Shown piece after piece: positions 34,435-43,436 of a stretch of DNA of 64,000 bases (its first letter is position 1; each line of letters opens with the position of its first letter). This stretch comes from Aureimonas populi (lineage in GTDB: Bacteria > Pseudomonadota > Alphaproteobacteria > Rhizobiales > Rhizobiaceae). The notes under the pieces were generated by a model. The model did not search any database, had not been told where the DNA came from, and worked only from the letters and a program-made list of their open reading frames with translations. The DNA is taken from assembly GCF_017815515.1 (NCBI RefSeq), contig NZ_CP072611.1, positions 620,001 through 684,000 of the forward strand, read 5' to 3'. A program made the translations under genes and the position numbers.

Positions 34435-36045
34435 TCAGGCCAGTCGCCTGGCCCGGGCCAGGGACCAGTAGGCCGGGCCGCCCTCGACCTCGTAGCCCAG
34501 ATCGACGCGCGGGTTGCGGGCGATGACGTAGGACAGCGTGATGATGCCCAGGGTCGGCAGATCGGCGAGGATCTTCTTCTCGGCTTCCTTGATGATGGCG
34601 ATCCGCCGGTCGAAATCCGGCTCGTTCTCCGCCTCCGCCATCAGCGCGTCGATACCCTCCATGGCGACGCCGTAATGGCTGAAATTGTCCTGCCCGCTCC
34701 CGTCGGATTTGACGGCGGCGGCGGCGGACAGCATCTGCACCAAGGGCTGCGTGGGGACGGGCGGGAAGCTCGACGAGTAGAGCTGCAGGCTGTTGCGATC
34801 CAGCCGGTTGTCGGACCGGAACGTCGAATGATCGACTATCTGCATGTCGAGCGTGATCCCGGCGGCCCGAAGCTGCTCCTGGATCATGAGGCTGATGGTC
34901 GCGTAGTCCTCCCGCTGGCTGGTGTAGCAGGGGATGGTGATGCCGTCCGGATGCCCCGCCTCGGCCAGGAGGGCGCGGGCCTTCTGCGGGTCGTAGTCGT
35001 AGCGCAGCTCCGGCGGCAGCTCGTCCTTCGTCACCGAGCCCTCGAACTGCGGCGCGATGACGCCGACCATGGGCGTGGCCAGCTCGCCGAATGCGGCGGC
35101 GATCTGCTCGTTGTTGATCGCGTAGCGAATGGCTTGGCGCACCCGCAGATCGTCGAGAGGCTTGCGCGTGAGGTTGAGGTGAAGCTCGTTGAAGCTGCCG
35201 GGCTCGGTGGCGTCGAAGATGGTGTCGGCCGAGCGCTGGCGCATCGTCTGGAGCCAGCCGGGCGCGCGCACGCCCTCGATCATGTCGAGCTGGCCGGAAG
35301 CGAAGGCGAGCGTGCGCGCCGTCGTGTCGGCGATGAAGGAGACCTGGAGGTTGGGCGTGGCGGGCGGCCCGTCGAAATGCTCCGGGAAGGCGGTCAGCAG
35401 GAGGCCGCGATTCTGGTCCACGGACTGGAACTGGTAGGGGCCGGTCCCGATCGGATCGGTGTCGTAGCCCTCGCCCTTCTCCTCGAAGGCCCTGCGCGAA
35501 AGGATGCTGGCGGTGATCTGCGAGGCGCAGGTGCCGTTGAACGTGGGGTCGGGCTGCCTGAGGACGAAGCGCACCGTGCGCGGATCGAGCGCCTCCACCG
35601 TTTCGATATTGGCGTAGAGCACCTTGTTCAGGGTCGGGATCGAGGCGTCCAGATGACGGCCGAAGGTGAAGACGACGTCGTCGGCCGTCAGCTCGCCATA
35701 GCCCTTGTGGAACTGCACGCCCTCCCGAAGCGCATAGGTAAAGGTGCGCGCGTCGTCCGACATCTCCCAGGACTGCGCGAGATTGGGCTCGAACTCCTCC
35801 GGCCGCGTCGCCCATTTGCCGAGCGGCGATTTCACCAACTGGTTGAAGAGCTGGTAGATGACCCAGTTGTCGGCGCCGGCGATGCCGGGCTTCTGCGGGT
35901 TCATGCCGTTCGACGTCCGGGACGCCAGGGCGATGGACAACGTGTCCGACTGCGCCAGGGCGGGCCCCCATCCCGCCGCTAGGCCGAGTGAAAGTGCCGA
36001 GCCCGCGATCGCGGTCTGCGAAAGGAACTGCCTGCGGTTCATCAT
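34435..36045 (-). CDS. Peptide-type ABC binding protein with Tat leader
   Basis: A 536-residue family 5 binding protein. The start is ATG-ATG at 36045, with GGGAGG seven bases before. The leader MMNRRQFLSQTAIAGSALS has a twin-arginine motif and cleaves near ALAQ. The mature part has the SBP_bac_5 pattern (ATRPEEFEPNLAQSWEMSDD, YTYALREGVQFHKGYGELTADDVVF). Despite the name, this family also carries sugars and sugar acids, which suits the catabolic genes beside it. Unlike four other binding-protein genes here, no stem-loop follows. Confidence 0.92.
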   Translation of the reverse strand: MMNRRQFLSQTAIAGSALSLGLAAGWGPALAQSDTLSIALASRTSNGMNPQKPGIAGADNWVIYQLFNQLVKSPLGKWATRPEEFEPNLAQSWEMSDDARTFTYALREGVQFHKGYGELTADDVVFTFGRHLDASIPTLNKVLYANIETVEALDPRTVRFVLRQPDPTFNGTCASQITASILSRRAFEEKGEGYDTDPIGTGPYQFQSVDQNRGLLLTAFPEHFDGPPATPNLQVSFIADTTARTLAFASGQLDMIEGVRAPGWLQTMRQRSADTIFDATEPGSFNELHLNLTRKPLDDLRVRQAIRYAINNEQIAAAFGELATPMVGVIAPQFEGSVTKDELPPELRYDYDPQKARALLAEAGHPDGITIPCYTSQREDYATISLMIQEQLRAAGITLDMQIVDHSTFRSDNRLDRNSLQLYSSSFPPVPTQPLVQMLSAAAAVKSDGSGQDNFSHYGVAMEGIDALMAEAENEPDFDRRIAIIKEAEKKILADLPTLGIITLSYVIARNPRVDLGYEVEGGPAYWSLARARRLA

Positions 36046-36068
36046 GTGCTTGCCTCCCAGCGAAAATG

Positions 36069-37184
36069 TCATTGCGCGACGAGCACGGCTCGTCGATCGA
36101 ACTCCTCCTGATGAATCTCGACGCCGAGGCCGGGAGCGGACGGCAGGTGGAACCGCCCGTCCTTCGGCTCGGCCGGATTGACGAAGACGGGCGAGCCCCG
36201 CTCCCACATGTCCGCCAGCTCGACGGGCTTGGAAAGATGCATCAAGGTGGACAGGACGTGCAGGTTGGCCAGATGCCCCACCACCGGCTGCGTCTGGTGC
36301 GGCACGAGCTCGACACCCGCCGCATGGGCCAGCGCGGCGCAGCGCATCATGCCCGTGATGCCGCCCATCTTGACGATGTCGGGCTGCACCATGCGCACGC
36401 CCGCCTCGATCAGGTCCCGCACCGCCTGCAGCGTATAGGTCTGCTCTCCGGCGGACACGGTGATGTCGAGACGCTGGGCCACCTCCCCCATGGCCCGCAC
36501 GTTGTAGTGCTGCACCGGCTCCTCGAACCAGTCGTATCCAAGGTCCTCCAGCGCGCGGCCGACGCGCATCGCGCCGCCCACGGAATAGCCGTTATTGGCG
36601 TCGAAGCCGATCGGGAAGCCGTCGCCCAGGAGCTTGCGGACCGCCTTCGCCTTGGCGATGTCCCCGGCGATATCGACATCCTGCCGCGTCCGGTCGCCGT
36701 CCCAGCGAATCTTGACGGCCGCCGGTCTCTCCTTCGCCACGCGCGCCTCGACCTCCCTCACCACCTCGTCCACGCTGCGCGCGGCATTGCCGCCGACCGA
36801 GGAGTAGCAGGGAAGGCTGGTCGTCCAGGCGCCGCCCAGGAGCTTGTAGACAGGCTGGCCGAAGAGCTTGCCCTTCAGGTCCCACAGGGCGATGTCGACG
36901 GCCGCCAGCGCGGCGGTGGCCACGCCCTCCGGCCCCAGCTTCACGCATTTGTGGAACAGCCGGTCCACGAGGATGGCATGGTCGAGAACGTCCTTGCCGA
37001 TCAGCGCCGGCGCGAGATCTCGCGCCACCACGACCAGCGAGGCGTAGCCTCCCAGCATGGGCGAGGCCTCCCCCATGCCGAACGCGCCGTCCTCCGTCTC
37101 GATGCGGACAAAGGCGCTCTTCGGCATCCAGCCGTCGCCATTGCCCATCGTCACCTGAAATGCCTCGATCTTGGTGATTTTCAA
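36069..37184 (-). CDS. Enolase-superfamily (mandelate-racemase group) sugar-acid dehydratase, TTG start
   Basis: A 371-residue enolase-superfamily enzyme. The TTG at 37184 (KITKIEAFQVT) has GAGG upstream; an ATG at 37244 would lie inside the previous gene. Metal ligands are Asp in GFDANNGYS, Glu in WFEEPV and Glu in SAGEQTYT. The His-Asp dyad is in QPDIVKMGG and LVPHQTQP. The second-strand base motif is VKIRWD, so Lys-x-Arg replaces Lys-x-Lys. Dehydration of an aldonate to a 2-keto-3-deoxy acid is expected; which sugar is not visible. Confidence 0.88.
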   Translation of the reverse strand: MKITKIEAFQVTMGNGDGWMPKSAFVRIETEDGAFGMGEASPMLGGYASLVVVARDLAPALIGKDVLDHAILVDRLFHKCVKLGPEGVATAALAAVDIALWDLKGKLFGQPVYKLLGGAWTTSLPCYSSVGGNAARSVDEVVREVEARVAKERPAAVKIRWDGDRTRQDVDIAGDIAKAKAVRKLLGDGFPIGFDANNGYSVGGAMRVGRALEDLGYDWFEEPVQHYNVRAMGEVAQRLDITVSAGEQTYTLQAVRDLIEAGVRMVQPDIVKMGGITGMMRCAALAHAAGVELVPHQTQPVVGHLANLHVLSTLMHLSKPVELADMWERGSPVFVNPAEPKDGRFHLPSAPGLGVEIHQEEFDRRAVLVAQ

Positions 37185-37212
37185 ACCGAATTCCTCCCTC
37201 TTCGGTGGCCGC

Positions 37213-38691
37213 CTACCAGGTGACGGCGATGTATTTGGTCTCACAGAACTCCATGATGCCGTGATGGGCGCCCTCCCGGCCGAGCCCGCTCTGCTTGGTG
37301 CCGCCGAAGGGGGCGGCCGGGTCGGACACGAGCCCCCGGTTCACGCCCACCATTCCGCTGTCGAGCTTCTCGGCCACGCGCATGGCGCGGCCGAGGTCTT
37401 CGGTGAAGACGTAGGAGATCAGGCCGTACTCGGTGTCGTTCGCCCGCGCGATCGCCTCTTCCTCCGTCTCGAAGGAGGCGATGGCCGCGATCGGGCCGAA
37501 GATCTCCTCGGCCGTGATGCTCGCTTCGGCGGGAACGTCGCACAGGACGGTGGGCGGGAAATAGAAGCCCTCGCGATCCGCCCGCCGGCCGCCCGTCAGC
37601 GTGCGCGCCCCGCGCCCCTCCGCATCGCGAACGAGGCCGTCGATCCGCTCCAGCGCCTCGGCGTTGATCACCGGGCCGCACTGCGTGGCCGCATCGTAGC
37701 CGGGCCCGAGCGCCATGGCGCCCATGCGTTCGGCCAACCGCGTCGAGAACGCCTCCAGAATGCCCTTCTGGACGAAGAAGCGGTTGGCCGCCGTGCAGGC
37801 CTCGCCGCCATTGCGCATCTTGGCGACCATCGCGCCCTCGATGGCCTTGTCGAGATCGGCATCGTCGAAGACGATGAAGGGGGCGTTGCCGCCCAGCTCC
37901 ATGGAGCAGGAGACGACGGTGTCGGCCGCCTCGTGAAGGAGCCGGCGCCCCACCTCGGTGGAGCCGGTGAAGGAAAGCTTGCGCACGCGCGGGTCGTGCA
38001 GCATGGCGCTGACCGTCGCGCCCGCGCGGCCGGTGGTGACGACGTTGACGACACCGTCCGGGACGCCGGCCTCCGCATAGAGCGCGGCGAGCGCGTAGGC
38101 GGTGAGCGGGGTCTCCGTCGCGGGCTTCAGCACACAGGTGCAGCCGGCGGCCAGCGCCGGCGCGATCTTGCGCGTGGCCATGGCGGCGGGGAAGTTCCAG
38201 GGCGTCACCAGCACGGCGACGCCGATGGGCTGGTGCTCCACCACGATCTTGTTGGCGCCGCTCGGCGCCGTGTAGATTTCGCCGTTCAGGCGCACCGCTT
38301 CCTCGGAGAACCAGCGGAAGAACTCGGCCGCATAGGCCACCTCGCCCTGCGCGTCGCTCAGCGCCTTGCCGTTCTCCAGGCTGATCAGCTCGGCCAGCAT
38401 CTGGCGGCGCTCCATCATCAGCTCGAAGCAGCGGCGCAGGATGTCGGAGCGCTTGCGCGGCGGCGTCGCCGCCCAGCCCGGCCCGGCCTCGTGCGCGGCC
38501 CGCACGGCGTCCATCGCGTCCTCGATCGAGGCGTTCGCGACATCGGCGATCCGGGCGCCGGTGGACGGGTCGATCACCTCGAGCCGGTCGCCGCCGCGGC
38601 CCTTCCGCCACTGCCCTCCGATCATCAGGTCGGTGGGAATCGAGGCGATGTCGAAGCTGAGCGCCGCGGAAATCTTCTGGATCGCATTCAT
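37213..38691 (-). CDS. NAD(P)-dependent aldehyde dehydrogenase (GabD-like)
   Basis: A 492-residue ALDH. Landmarks are TPWNFPAAMATRKIAPALAAG, FTGSTEVGRRLL, the catalytic Glu in MELGGNAPF, the catalytic Cys in GGEACTAANR, and EIFGPIAAI. It resembles succinate-semialdehyde and short-chain aldehyde dehydrogenases. In this operon it would oxidise the aldehyde left after sugar-acid cleavage, for example lactaldehyde or glycolaldehyde (inference). It lies three bases after the iron-dependent alcohol dehydrogenase gene. Confidence 0.92.
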   Translation of the reverse strand: MNAIQKISAALSFDIASIPTDLMIGGQWRKGRGGDRLEVIDPSTGARIADVANASIEDAMDAVRAAHEAGPGWAATPPRKRSDILRRCFELMMERRQMLAELISLENGKALSDAQGEVAYAAEFFRWFSEEAVRLNGEIYTAPSGANKIVVEHQPIGVAVLVTPWNFPAAMATRKIAPALAAGCTCVLKPATETPLTAYALAALYAEAGVPDGVVNVVTTGRAGATVSAMLHDPRVRKLSFTGSTEVGRRLLHEAADTVVSCSMELGGNAPFIVFDDADLDKAIEGAMVAKMRNGGEACTAANRFFVQKGILEAFSTRLAERMGAMALGPGYDAATQCGPVINAEALERIDGLVRDAEGRGARTLTGGRRADREGFYFPPTVLCDVPAEASITAEEIFGPIAAIASFETEEEAIARANDTEYGLISYVFTEDLGRAMRVAEKLDSGMVGVNRGLVSDPAAPFGGTKQSGLGREGAHHGIMEFCETKYIAVTW

Positions 38692-38694
38692 CGT

Positions 38695-39948
38695 TCAGCT
38701 AGCCTTTCGCGTTTCGGAAAACGGGATGTCCGCGAGCGGATCACCGCCATGGAAGGCGGCATCCACGAGAAGCCGCATGGACGCGGCGTCGAGCGGGCGA
38801 GGATTGTTCTTGACGAGGCGCACGCTGCCGAGCGCCTGCTCGGCGACGAGGGCGAGCTGGTCCTCGCGAACCCCCAGCTCGGCGATGGTGCGCGGAATGC
38901 CGATCGAGGCGAACAGCGAGCGCACCCCCTCCACGGCGGCGACTGCCGCGCCGGACACGGTTCCCTCGTCACTCGCCAGCCCCATGGCCCTTGCGATCTC
39001 GGCAAGGGCGCCCTCGCAGTGGTCGCGATTGAAGGCCATCACATAGGGCATCATCACGGCCACGCCGACACCGTGCGCGGTGTGCGTCATGGCGCCCACC
39101 GGATACTGGACGGCGTGCGCGGCCGCCGTGCCCGCGGTGCCGAAGGCAAGGCCCGCCGAGAGGGAGCCGAGCATGACGCGCTCTCGCGCCTCGATGTCGC
39201 CGCCCTCGTCGCAGGCGCGCTTCAAGCCGGCGGCCAGATGCGAGATGGCCAGAAGCGCGAAATGGTCGCTCAGCGCGTTCTTGCCCACGAAGACATGCTC
39301 ATGGACGACGCTTCCCGTCGCCTCGCGGCGAAGATTGGTGAACGCCTCGATCGCATGGGTCATGGCGTCCGCGCCCGAGGCGGCCGTCAGGCCCGGCGGG
39401 CAGGAATAGGTCAGCTCGGGATCGCAGATCGCCGTGTGGGGGATGAGGTGGGGGCTGGCGATGCCCACCTTCACGGCCCGCTCGGGATCGCCCACCACCG
39501 CGACCGGGGTCACTTCCGAACCCGTTCCGGCGGTCGTCGGCAACGCGATCACCGGCAGGATGGGCCCGGGCACGGCGAACTCGCCGTAATAGTCCTTCGG
39601 CTGGCCGCCATGGGCGAGGATCAACGCGATGACCTTCCCCGCGTCCAGGCAGCTTCCGCCGCCGAAGCCGATGACGAGGTCGGCGCCGAAGCTTGCGCCC
39701 GCCTTGCAGCCGGCCCCCAGGCAGTCGAGCGGAAGCTCGGCCATGGTGCCCGCGAACACGCGGGACCGGACGCCGGCGGCGGCGAGCGCGTCCACAAGGT
39801 CGCGCAGCTCCCGATCGGCCCCGAGGCGCTCGTCGGTGACGATCAGCGCCCGGGAGCCCAGCTCGCGCCCGTAGCCCGCCACGGCGCGGCGCTGCCCGGC
39901 CCCGAAGACGATGTTGCGCGGAACGCGCAAGGTCCCGAAGTTCGGCAT
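38695..39948 (-). CDS. Iron-containing alcohol dehydrogenase
   Basis: A 417-residue group III alcohol dehydrogenase. The start at 39948 (MPNFGTLRVPRNIVFGAG) has GGGGAGGG upstream; longer readings run into the next gene. NAD binding is seen in GFGGGSCLDAGKVIAL and LPTTAGTGSEVTP; metal ligands are in DAMTHAIEAF and MTHTAHGVGVAVMMPYVM. It probably interconverts an aldehyde or keto group in the sugar-acid route, or handles maleylacetate-like compounds. Confidence 0.9.
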   Translation of the reverse strand: MPNFGTLRVPRNIVFGAGQRRAVAGYGRELGSRALIVTDERLGADRELRDLVDALAAAGVRSRVFAGTMAELPLDCLGAGCKAGASFGADLVIGFGGGSCLDAGKVIALILAHGGQPKDYYGEFAVPGPILPVIALPTTAGTGSEVTPVAVVGDPERAVKVGIASPHLIPHTAICDPELTYSCPPGLTAASGADAMTHAIEAFTNLRREATGSVVHEHVFVGKNALSDHFALLAISHLAAGLKRACDEGGDIEARERVMLGSLSAGLAFGTAGTAAAHAVQYPVGAMTHTAHGVGVAVMMPYVMAFNRDHCEGALAEIARAMGLASDEGTVSGAAVAAVEGVRSLFASIGIPRTIAELGVREDQLALVAEQALGSVRLVKNNPRPLDAASMRLLVDAAFHGGDPLADIPFSETRKAS

Positions 39949-39967
39949 GGCCCTCCCCTTTCCAGCT

Positions 39968-40978
39968 TCATCCGGCGACATGTTCCACTCCTGCCAAAGC
40001 CTGCATCCGGTTCCACACCGCCTCCGCGACGGGAATTCCCTCCACGAGCCTGCGGCGTCTGCATTCACGGCCCCGCTCTCCAGGGATCAGCACGCGCTCG
40101 AATCCCTCGGCGGGTTCGAGCGCCCGAAGCTCCGCGAGATAGCGGCTGAGGTCGTGGCGCGGGCCGTCCATGACGATGAAGACGTCGCCCTTGTTGCAGG
40201 CACGGTCCGAATCCAGCGTGCCGACGACATCGCGGCCGACCGCCGCGCCCGCAAGGCTCGTCACCATGAGCTCCAGCGCCAGGCCGAGCGCATATCCCTT
40301 CGCCCCGCCGAAGGGCGCGATGGCGCCGTCCTTGGCGGCCGCGGCGTCCGTGGTCGGATTGCCTTCCGCATCCAGCGCCCAGCCGGACGGGATGGGCGCC
40401 CCCCGGTTCGCATGGTCGTGGATCTCGCCCATCGACACGATCCCGGTCGCCGTATCCATCATGAAGGGCTCGCCTTCGCCCGTCGGCACGGCGATCGCGA
40501 TGGGGTTCGTGCCGATCATGGCGCGGCGCGCGCCCCAGGGATGCACGAGCGCCTCGCTGGTGGACAGGGCGATGGCGGTGAAGCCTTCGTCCGCCATGCG
40601 CTCCACATACCAGCCGAGCATACCGATATGGTTCGAATTGGAGATGGCCGCCAGCGCGATGCCCGTGCGGCGCGCACGCTCCGCGATGGCATCGAGCGCC
40701 GCATTGGCCACGACGGGGCCGAGCCCGCGTTGCCCGTCCACCGCCAGGAACCCTTCGGCGCGCCAGGAATGCGCCCCGCGCGCGGCGGGATCGGCAACGC
40801 CGTTCCCGATCCGCTCGATGATCCGGCCGAGCCGCAGCAGCCCGTGCGAGGGCACGCCGCGCAGCTCCGCGTCGAGGAGAAGCTCGATCTGCGTTCGCGC
40901 GTGGTCGTCCGGCACCCCTGCCTTCGCCAGCGCCCGCAAGCCCACCGCACGGGCCTCATCGAGAGCGATCAATTCCAC
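39968..40978 (-). CDS. LDH2/malate-lactate dehydrogenase-family protein
   Basis: A 336-residue member of the malate/L-lactate (YiaK/YlbC) dehydrogenase family. The GTG at 40978 (VELIALDEARAVGLRAL) gives family length; the first ATG at 41077 would cross the operator. Motifs are DAELRGVPSHGLLRL, NSNHIGMLGWY, GTNPIAIAVPTGEG and FGGAKGYALGLALELM. Relatives reduce 2,3-diketogulonate or act on ureidoglycolate. It is the first gene of the operon, divergent from a GntR gene. Confidence 0.88.
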   Translation of the reverse strand: MELIALDEARAVGLRALAKAGVPDDHARTQIELLLDAELRGVPSHGLLRLGRIIERIGNGVADPAARGAHSWRAEGFLAVDGQRGLGPVVANAALDAIAERARRTGIALAAISNSNHIGMLGWYVERMADEGFTAIALSTSEALVHPWGARRAMIGTNPIAIAVPTGEGEPFMMDTATGIVSMGEIHDHANRGAPIPSGWALDAEGNPTTDAAAAKDGAIAPFGGAKGYALGLALELMVTSLAGAAVGRDVVGTLDSDRACNKGDVFIVMDGPRHDLSRYLAELRALEPAEGFERVLIPGERGRECRRRRLVEGIPVAEAVWNRMQALAGVEHVAG

Positions 40979-40991
40979 AATATATAATCCT

Positions 40992-41005
40992 ATCGGATAT
41001 CTGAT
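40992..41005. promoter_or_regulatory. GntR-type operator of the sugar-acid operon
   Basis: ATCGGATATCTGAT is a 14-bp palindrome centred on GATATC with one mismatched pair. It lies 13 bases upstream of the GTG start at 40978, inside an imperfect 21-bp repeat (40986-41006). The divergent FCD-type GntR is the likely binder. Confidence 0.55.
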
Positions 41006-41063
41006 TGTCTTGCGGGCACTATGATGATAGGCGTCGCCTCGGTCAAGCTGCTTTCCGGGGACG

Positions 41064-41747
41064 ATGGTGAGAGACAAAGCGAATGCCGGCGCGAACGGAC
41101 CGATCAGACGGCCCTCCCGGCTCGTCGACGATGTGTACGAGGCGATCTATTCGCAGTTGATGTCGCTGAAGATCGCGCCCGGCGGGCGCCTGTCGGTCGA
41201 CAGTCTCGTGCGCGAACTGGGCGTTTCGCAGACGCCGATCCGCGAGGCCCTGTCGCGCCTGGAGGCGCAGGGGCTGGTGGTGAAGACGCACCTGATCGGA
41301 TACAGCGCGGCGGGCCAGATCGACGAGCAGCGCTTTGCGCAGCTCTACGAGCTGCGCCTGCTCCTTGAGCCCTTCGCGGCAGCCAGGGCCGCGACGCATA
41401 TCAGCGACGACGCCCTCGCGCTTCTGGAGCGCGACGACCGCAACATGCGGGCCATGGACGGCAAGCTGAACCAGAAGGGCTACGCCGAGTTCGCCCGCTA
41501 CGACAGCGAGTTCCACGACCGCATCGCGGCCGAAAGCGGCAATGCCATCGTGCACGAGACGCTGATGCGGCTGCACACGCATGTGCATCTGTTCCGCCTG
41601 CATTATCACGCGCGGGCGACGATCGAGGCCAATGAGGAACACCAGCGCATCCTGGCCGCGCTCAAGCGGCGCGACCCCGCCGGAGCGGAAGCGGCCATGC
41701 GCGACCATATCGAACGATCCCAGCAGCGCTTCAGGCTGGTGTTCTGA
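41064..41747 (+). CDS. GntR/FCD-family repressor of the sugar-acid operon
   Basis: A 227-residue regulator. The winged helix has GGRLSVDSLVRELGVSQTPIREALSRLEAQGLV. The helical FCD domain has metal-type residues in ARYDSEFHDRIA and HVHLFRLHYH. It diverges from the LDH2-type gene with a palindrome between. It likely releases the operator on binding the sugar acid. Confidence 0.92.
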   Translation: MVRDKANAGANGPIRRPSRLVDDVYEAIYSQLMSLKIAPGGRLSVDSLVRELGVSQTPIREALSRLEAQGLVVKTHLIGYSAAGQIDEQRFAQLYELRLLLEPFAAARAATHISDDALALLERDDRNMRAMDGKLNQKGYAEFARYDSEFHDRIAAESGNAIVHETLMRLHTHVHLFRLHYHARATIEANEEHQRILAALKRRDPAGAEAAMRDHIERSQQRFRLVF

Positions 41748-41749
41748 AC

Positions 41750-41800
41750 GGCCGCCTTCGCTGCGGCCGGGGAGAACGGGGCGCGGCGCCCGCGCTCCCC
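41750..41800. terminator. Stem-loops between convergent genes
   Basis: Two hairpins fill the 55-base gap. GGCCGC / GCGGCC (41750-41768) starts two bases after the gntR stop. GGGGAG / CTCCCC (41769-41800) encloses a further GC stem and ends two bases before the esterase stop. Both are GC-rich without a T run, but the position between convergent stops suggests transcription ends here. Confidence 0.5.
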
Positions 41801-41802
41801 GC

Positions 41803-42411
41803 TTACGCGGCGATTGTCCGCGAGAGGAAGTCGAGCGCCGCCGAGGCCCCCTGCGGCGAGATCGTGTGCCCCAGGCCCGGAAGGACCGTCAGGGAGGCAT
41901 CGACACCCGCCCGTTTCAGCCCGTCCAGCGCCGCTTCGCCTTCCTGCACCGGCATCACCGGATCGGCGTCGCCGTGGACGAGCAGGGTCCGGGTTCGCGT
42001 GGAGGGCGCGAAGGGCTCGGGCGAGGCCAGGCGTCCCGAGAAGGCGACGATGGCGCCCACAGGCCAGCGGCCGGACACCAGAGCATCGAGCGCCATGATC
42101 GAGCCTTGCGAAAAGCCGACCAAGGCGACCCGGTCCAGCCGGTCCGTCAGGCCGTGCGCCTCTACGATCCCCGCGATCGTCCCGTCGAACGCGCTTCGGG
42201 CGGCCAGAATCCGCTCGGCCCGGTTGGCGGGCGTGACGCCCCGGACGCTGAACCACTGCCGGCCGCCCGAGCCCTGGTCGAAGGCGAAGGGCGCGTCGGG
42301 CGCGGCGAAATCCGTTCCCGGCAGCGCGGAGCGCCACATCTCGCCGAGCGGGGCAAGGTCCGCGCCACGGCTGCCCACGCCGTGCAGGAAGATGACGAGA
42401 CCCTCGCTCAT
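41803..42411 (-). CDS. Alpha/beta-hydrolase (phospholipase/carboxylesterase family)
   Basis: A 202-residue cytosolic esterase. It has FLHGVGSRGADL for the oxyanion hole, the nucleophile Ser in GFSQGS, Asp in LLVHGDADPVMP, and His in LGHTIS. The start overlaps the stop of the preceding glutathionyl-hydroquinone reductase gene by 4 bases. Placed at the end of a quinone/aromatic stress operon, it may hydrolyse esters of aromatic compounds or thioesters. Confidence 0.9.
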   Translation of the reverse strand: MSEGLVIFLHGVGSRGADLAPLGEMWRSALPGTDFAAPDAPFAFDQGSGGRQWFSVRGVTPANRAERILAARSAFDGTIAGIVEAHGLTDRLDRVALVGFSQGSIMALDALVSGRWPVGAIVAFSGRLASPEPFAPSTRTRTLLVHGDADPVMPVQEGEAALDGLKRAGVDASLTVLPGLGHTISPQGASAALDFLSRTIAA

Positions 42412-43424
42412 GCCGGCTCCTTCAACGCCTGCGCGCCCGCCGCCTGCCCCGCATATCGCGAAGCGACCGGATCGAGCCCCGGAAGGTCCGGCCCCACGGG
42501 CACGATACCGGTGGGGTTGAGCGCCTTGATCGAATAGTAGCCGCGCTTGATGTGGTCGATATCGACCGTGCCGCGCACGCCCGGCACCGCGAGGACGCGC
42601 GCCAGATAGGCGCTGAGGGCCGGGTAGTCGGCCAGGCGGCGCAGATTGCACTTGAACAGGCCGTGATAGGCCGCGTCGAAGCGCACCAACGTCACGAACA
42701 GGCGGATGTCGGCCTCGGTGAAGCGCTCGCCGAACAGGAAGGGCCCCTCGCCGCCCAGGCGCTCCTCCAGCTCGTCCAGCATGGAGAAGACGTCGGCGAA
42801 GGCCTCCTCATAGGCGAGCTGCGTGGTGGCGAAGCCGGCCCGGTAGACCCCGTTGTTGAGGCGCGGATAGATGCGCTCGTTGAGCGCGTCTATCCGCTCG
42901 CGCAAATCCTGCGGGTAAAGCTCGAAATCCGGCCGGGCCAGCGTGCCGAAGCCGGAATTGAACATGCGCACGATGTCGGCCGATTCATTGTTGACGATCG
43001 TCGCGCGCTCCTTGTCCCACAGCACGGGAACGGTCGCCCGGCCCGTATAGTGCGGGTCGGCGCGGGTATAGAGCTCGTGCAGATGCGAAGCACCGTTCAG
43101 CGTGTCGCGGTCCGAGCCCGGATAATCGCCGAAGCGCCAGCCCTCGTCGGTCAGCGCGGGCTCCACCACCGAGAGCGAGATCGCATCCTCCAGCCCCTTG
43201 AGCTTGCGGGCGATCAGCGTGCGCGAGGCCCAGGGGCAGATCAGCGCCACATACAGGTGGTAGCGCCCCGCCTCGGCCTTGAAGCCGGCCTCGCCCGTCG
43301 GCCCGGCGCTGCCGTCGGGCGTGATCCAATGACGGAAACCGGAAGTCTGGCGCACGAAGCCGCCCTTCTTGTCGGTCGCCTGCACCGGCTGCCAGTCCGC
43401 CGTCCACTTGCCGTCCACCAGCAT
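42408..43424 (-). CDS. Glutathionyl-hydroquinone reductase (YqjG/ECM4 type)
   Basis: A 338-residue xi-class glutathione transferase. The catalytic Cys63 is in ICPWAS. GSH-site residues are in TVPVLWDKERATIVNNESADI. The C-terminal half has PFLFGERFTEADIRLFVTLVRFDAAY, IKRGYYSIKALNPTGIVP and the long family tail. It reduces glutathionyl-hydroquinones with GSH in the cytosol. Its neighbours, a VOC dioxygenase-like gene and a DoxX gene, share the quinone theme. Confidence 0.93.
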   Translation of the reverse strand: MLVDGKWTADWQPVQATDKKGGFVRQTSGFRHWITPDGSAGPTGEAGFKAEAGRYHLYVALICPWASRTLIARKLKGLEDAISLSVVEPALTDEGWRFGDYPGSDRDTLNGASHLHELYTRADPHYTGRATVPVLWDKERATIVNNESADIVRMFNSGFGTLARPDFELYPQDLRERIDALNERIYPRLNNGVYRAGFATTQLAYEEAFADVFSMLDELEERLGGEGPFLFGERFTEADIRLFVTLVRFDAAYHGLFKCNLRRLADYPALSAYLARVLAVPGVRGTVDIDHIKRGYYSIKALNPTGIVPVGPDLPGLDPVASRYAGQAAGAQALKEPA

Positions 43425-43436
43425 GATTCGTTCCTC

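Noticed and set aside
37171..40149. Open frame of 992 codons on the plus strand
   Set aside because: Antisense to the aldehyde and alcohol dehydrogenase genes; no domain pattern.
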